A stretch of DNA of 13,949 nucleotides from CAYQTL01 sp964420405 (lineage in GTDB: Bacteria; Acidobacteriota; Thermoanaerobaculia; Thermoanaerobaculales; Sulfomarinibacteraceae), in contig CAYQTL010000094.1 in NCBI GenBank assembly GCA_964420405.1, forward strand, positions 1-13,949, in the 5' to 3' direction. The notes below the pieces were generated by a model that worked only from the letters and a program-made list of their open reading frames with translations, had not been told where the DNA came from and searched no databases. The stretch's first letter is position 1; each line of letters begins with the position of its first letter. Of this stretch, positions 12,471 to 13,949 are shown piece by piece. The position numbers and the translations under genes are program-made.

Positions 12471-12474
12471 CACC

Positions 12475-13866
<1,392 letters not shown>

Positions 13867-13896
13867 TGCTCGACCCGTGCGCGCGACGCACACGCG

Positions 13897-13920
13897 CCGC
13901 GGTCACGCCCTCGACCGCGG
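13897..13920. terminator. Possible stem-loop 3' of fumC
   Basis: CCGCGGTC-ACGCCCTC-GACCGCGG forms a perfect 8-bp stem with an 8-nt loop, 30 bp after the fumC stop. No T-run follows on either strand, so intrinsic termination is uncertain; it also overlaps the end of the possible minus-strand frame. Confidence 0.4.
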
Positions 13921-13949
13921 CACCAGCACCGACTTGGTCATCACGATCG
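13903..13949 (-). CDS. Possible C-terminal end of a minus-strand gene (partial)
   Basis: From the right edge the minus strand reads IVMTKSVLVPRSRA and then TGA at 13905-13903. The frame is open to the window edge with GC-ending codons in most positions, and the spacing to fumC (36 bp, convergent) is normal for this genome. Fifteen codons are too few to identify the protein or to be sure it is a gene. Confidence 0.35.
   Translation of the reverse strand, partial: IVMTKSVLVPRSRA

Noticed and set aside
12397..12474. Longer FumC N-terminus from ATG 12397
   Set aside because: Adds 26 residues absent from the family and would translate the Shine-Dalgarno that serves ATG 12475.

Overview
This is a very GC-rich bacterial window with dense bacterial-style gene packing, GTG starts and GTGA/ATGA overlaps. 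It holds a split class I fumarase, a class II fumarase, quinone-type dihydroorotate dehydrogenase, GspI/J/K-type pseudopilins, a MshEN protein, a NapH/NapG-like polyferredoxin, and a secreted M28 peptidase ending in a DGFESGD tail. This mix, with intergenic hexamer arrays, looks most like an Acidobacteriota-type genome (for example a Thermoanaerobaculia-like lineage). That placement is inference; no marker gene is present.

Layout. 1-193: 3'-flanking repeats. 194-3293 (minus): pyrD, a small membrane protein, a PAS-like protein with a Cys-pair tail, and a two-domain GT2 glycosyltransferase, probably one transcript. 3294-3757: long repeat-filled spacer. 3758-5149 (minus): secreted M28 metallopeptidase. 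5150-5286: divergent promoter region with a GGGATC array. 5287-7760 (plus): Tat-exported DUF362 protein overlapping a fused NapH+NapG-like membrane polyferredoxin. 7761-8060: repeat-filled convergent spacer. 8061-9366 (minus): three overlapping pseudopilin genes. 9397-10850 (minus): fumarase beta and alpha subunits. 10955-12088 (minus): MshEN-domain protein without an ATPase domain. 12089-12474: divergent spacer with mirrored arrays. 12475-13866 (plus): fumC. The right edge may hold the last codons of a minus-strand gene.

Two things stand out. First, five genes have an A/T-rich TANNNT -10-like hexamer only 6-10 nt before the start codon and no Shine-Dalgarno sequence, which predicts leaderless mRNAs. 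Only fumarase alpha, fumC and some internal genes show clear Shine-Dalgarno sequences. Second, every large intergenic space is built from the same few modules: GGGATC hexamer arrays with recurring edges, other period-6 arrays (GTCCGT, GACAGC), an approximately 80-bp element with a GGGCGAC hairpin (one good inverted pair plus degenerate pieces), and an approximately 72-bp element found directly 3' of two genes. The GGGATC arrays lie upstream of predicted promoters or directly downstream of stop codons. This is a patterned intergenic repeat system rather than random low-complexity DNA.
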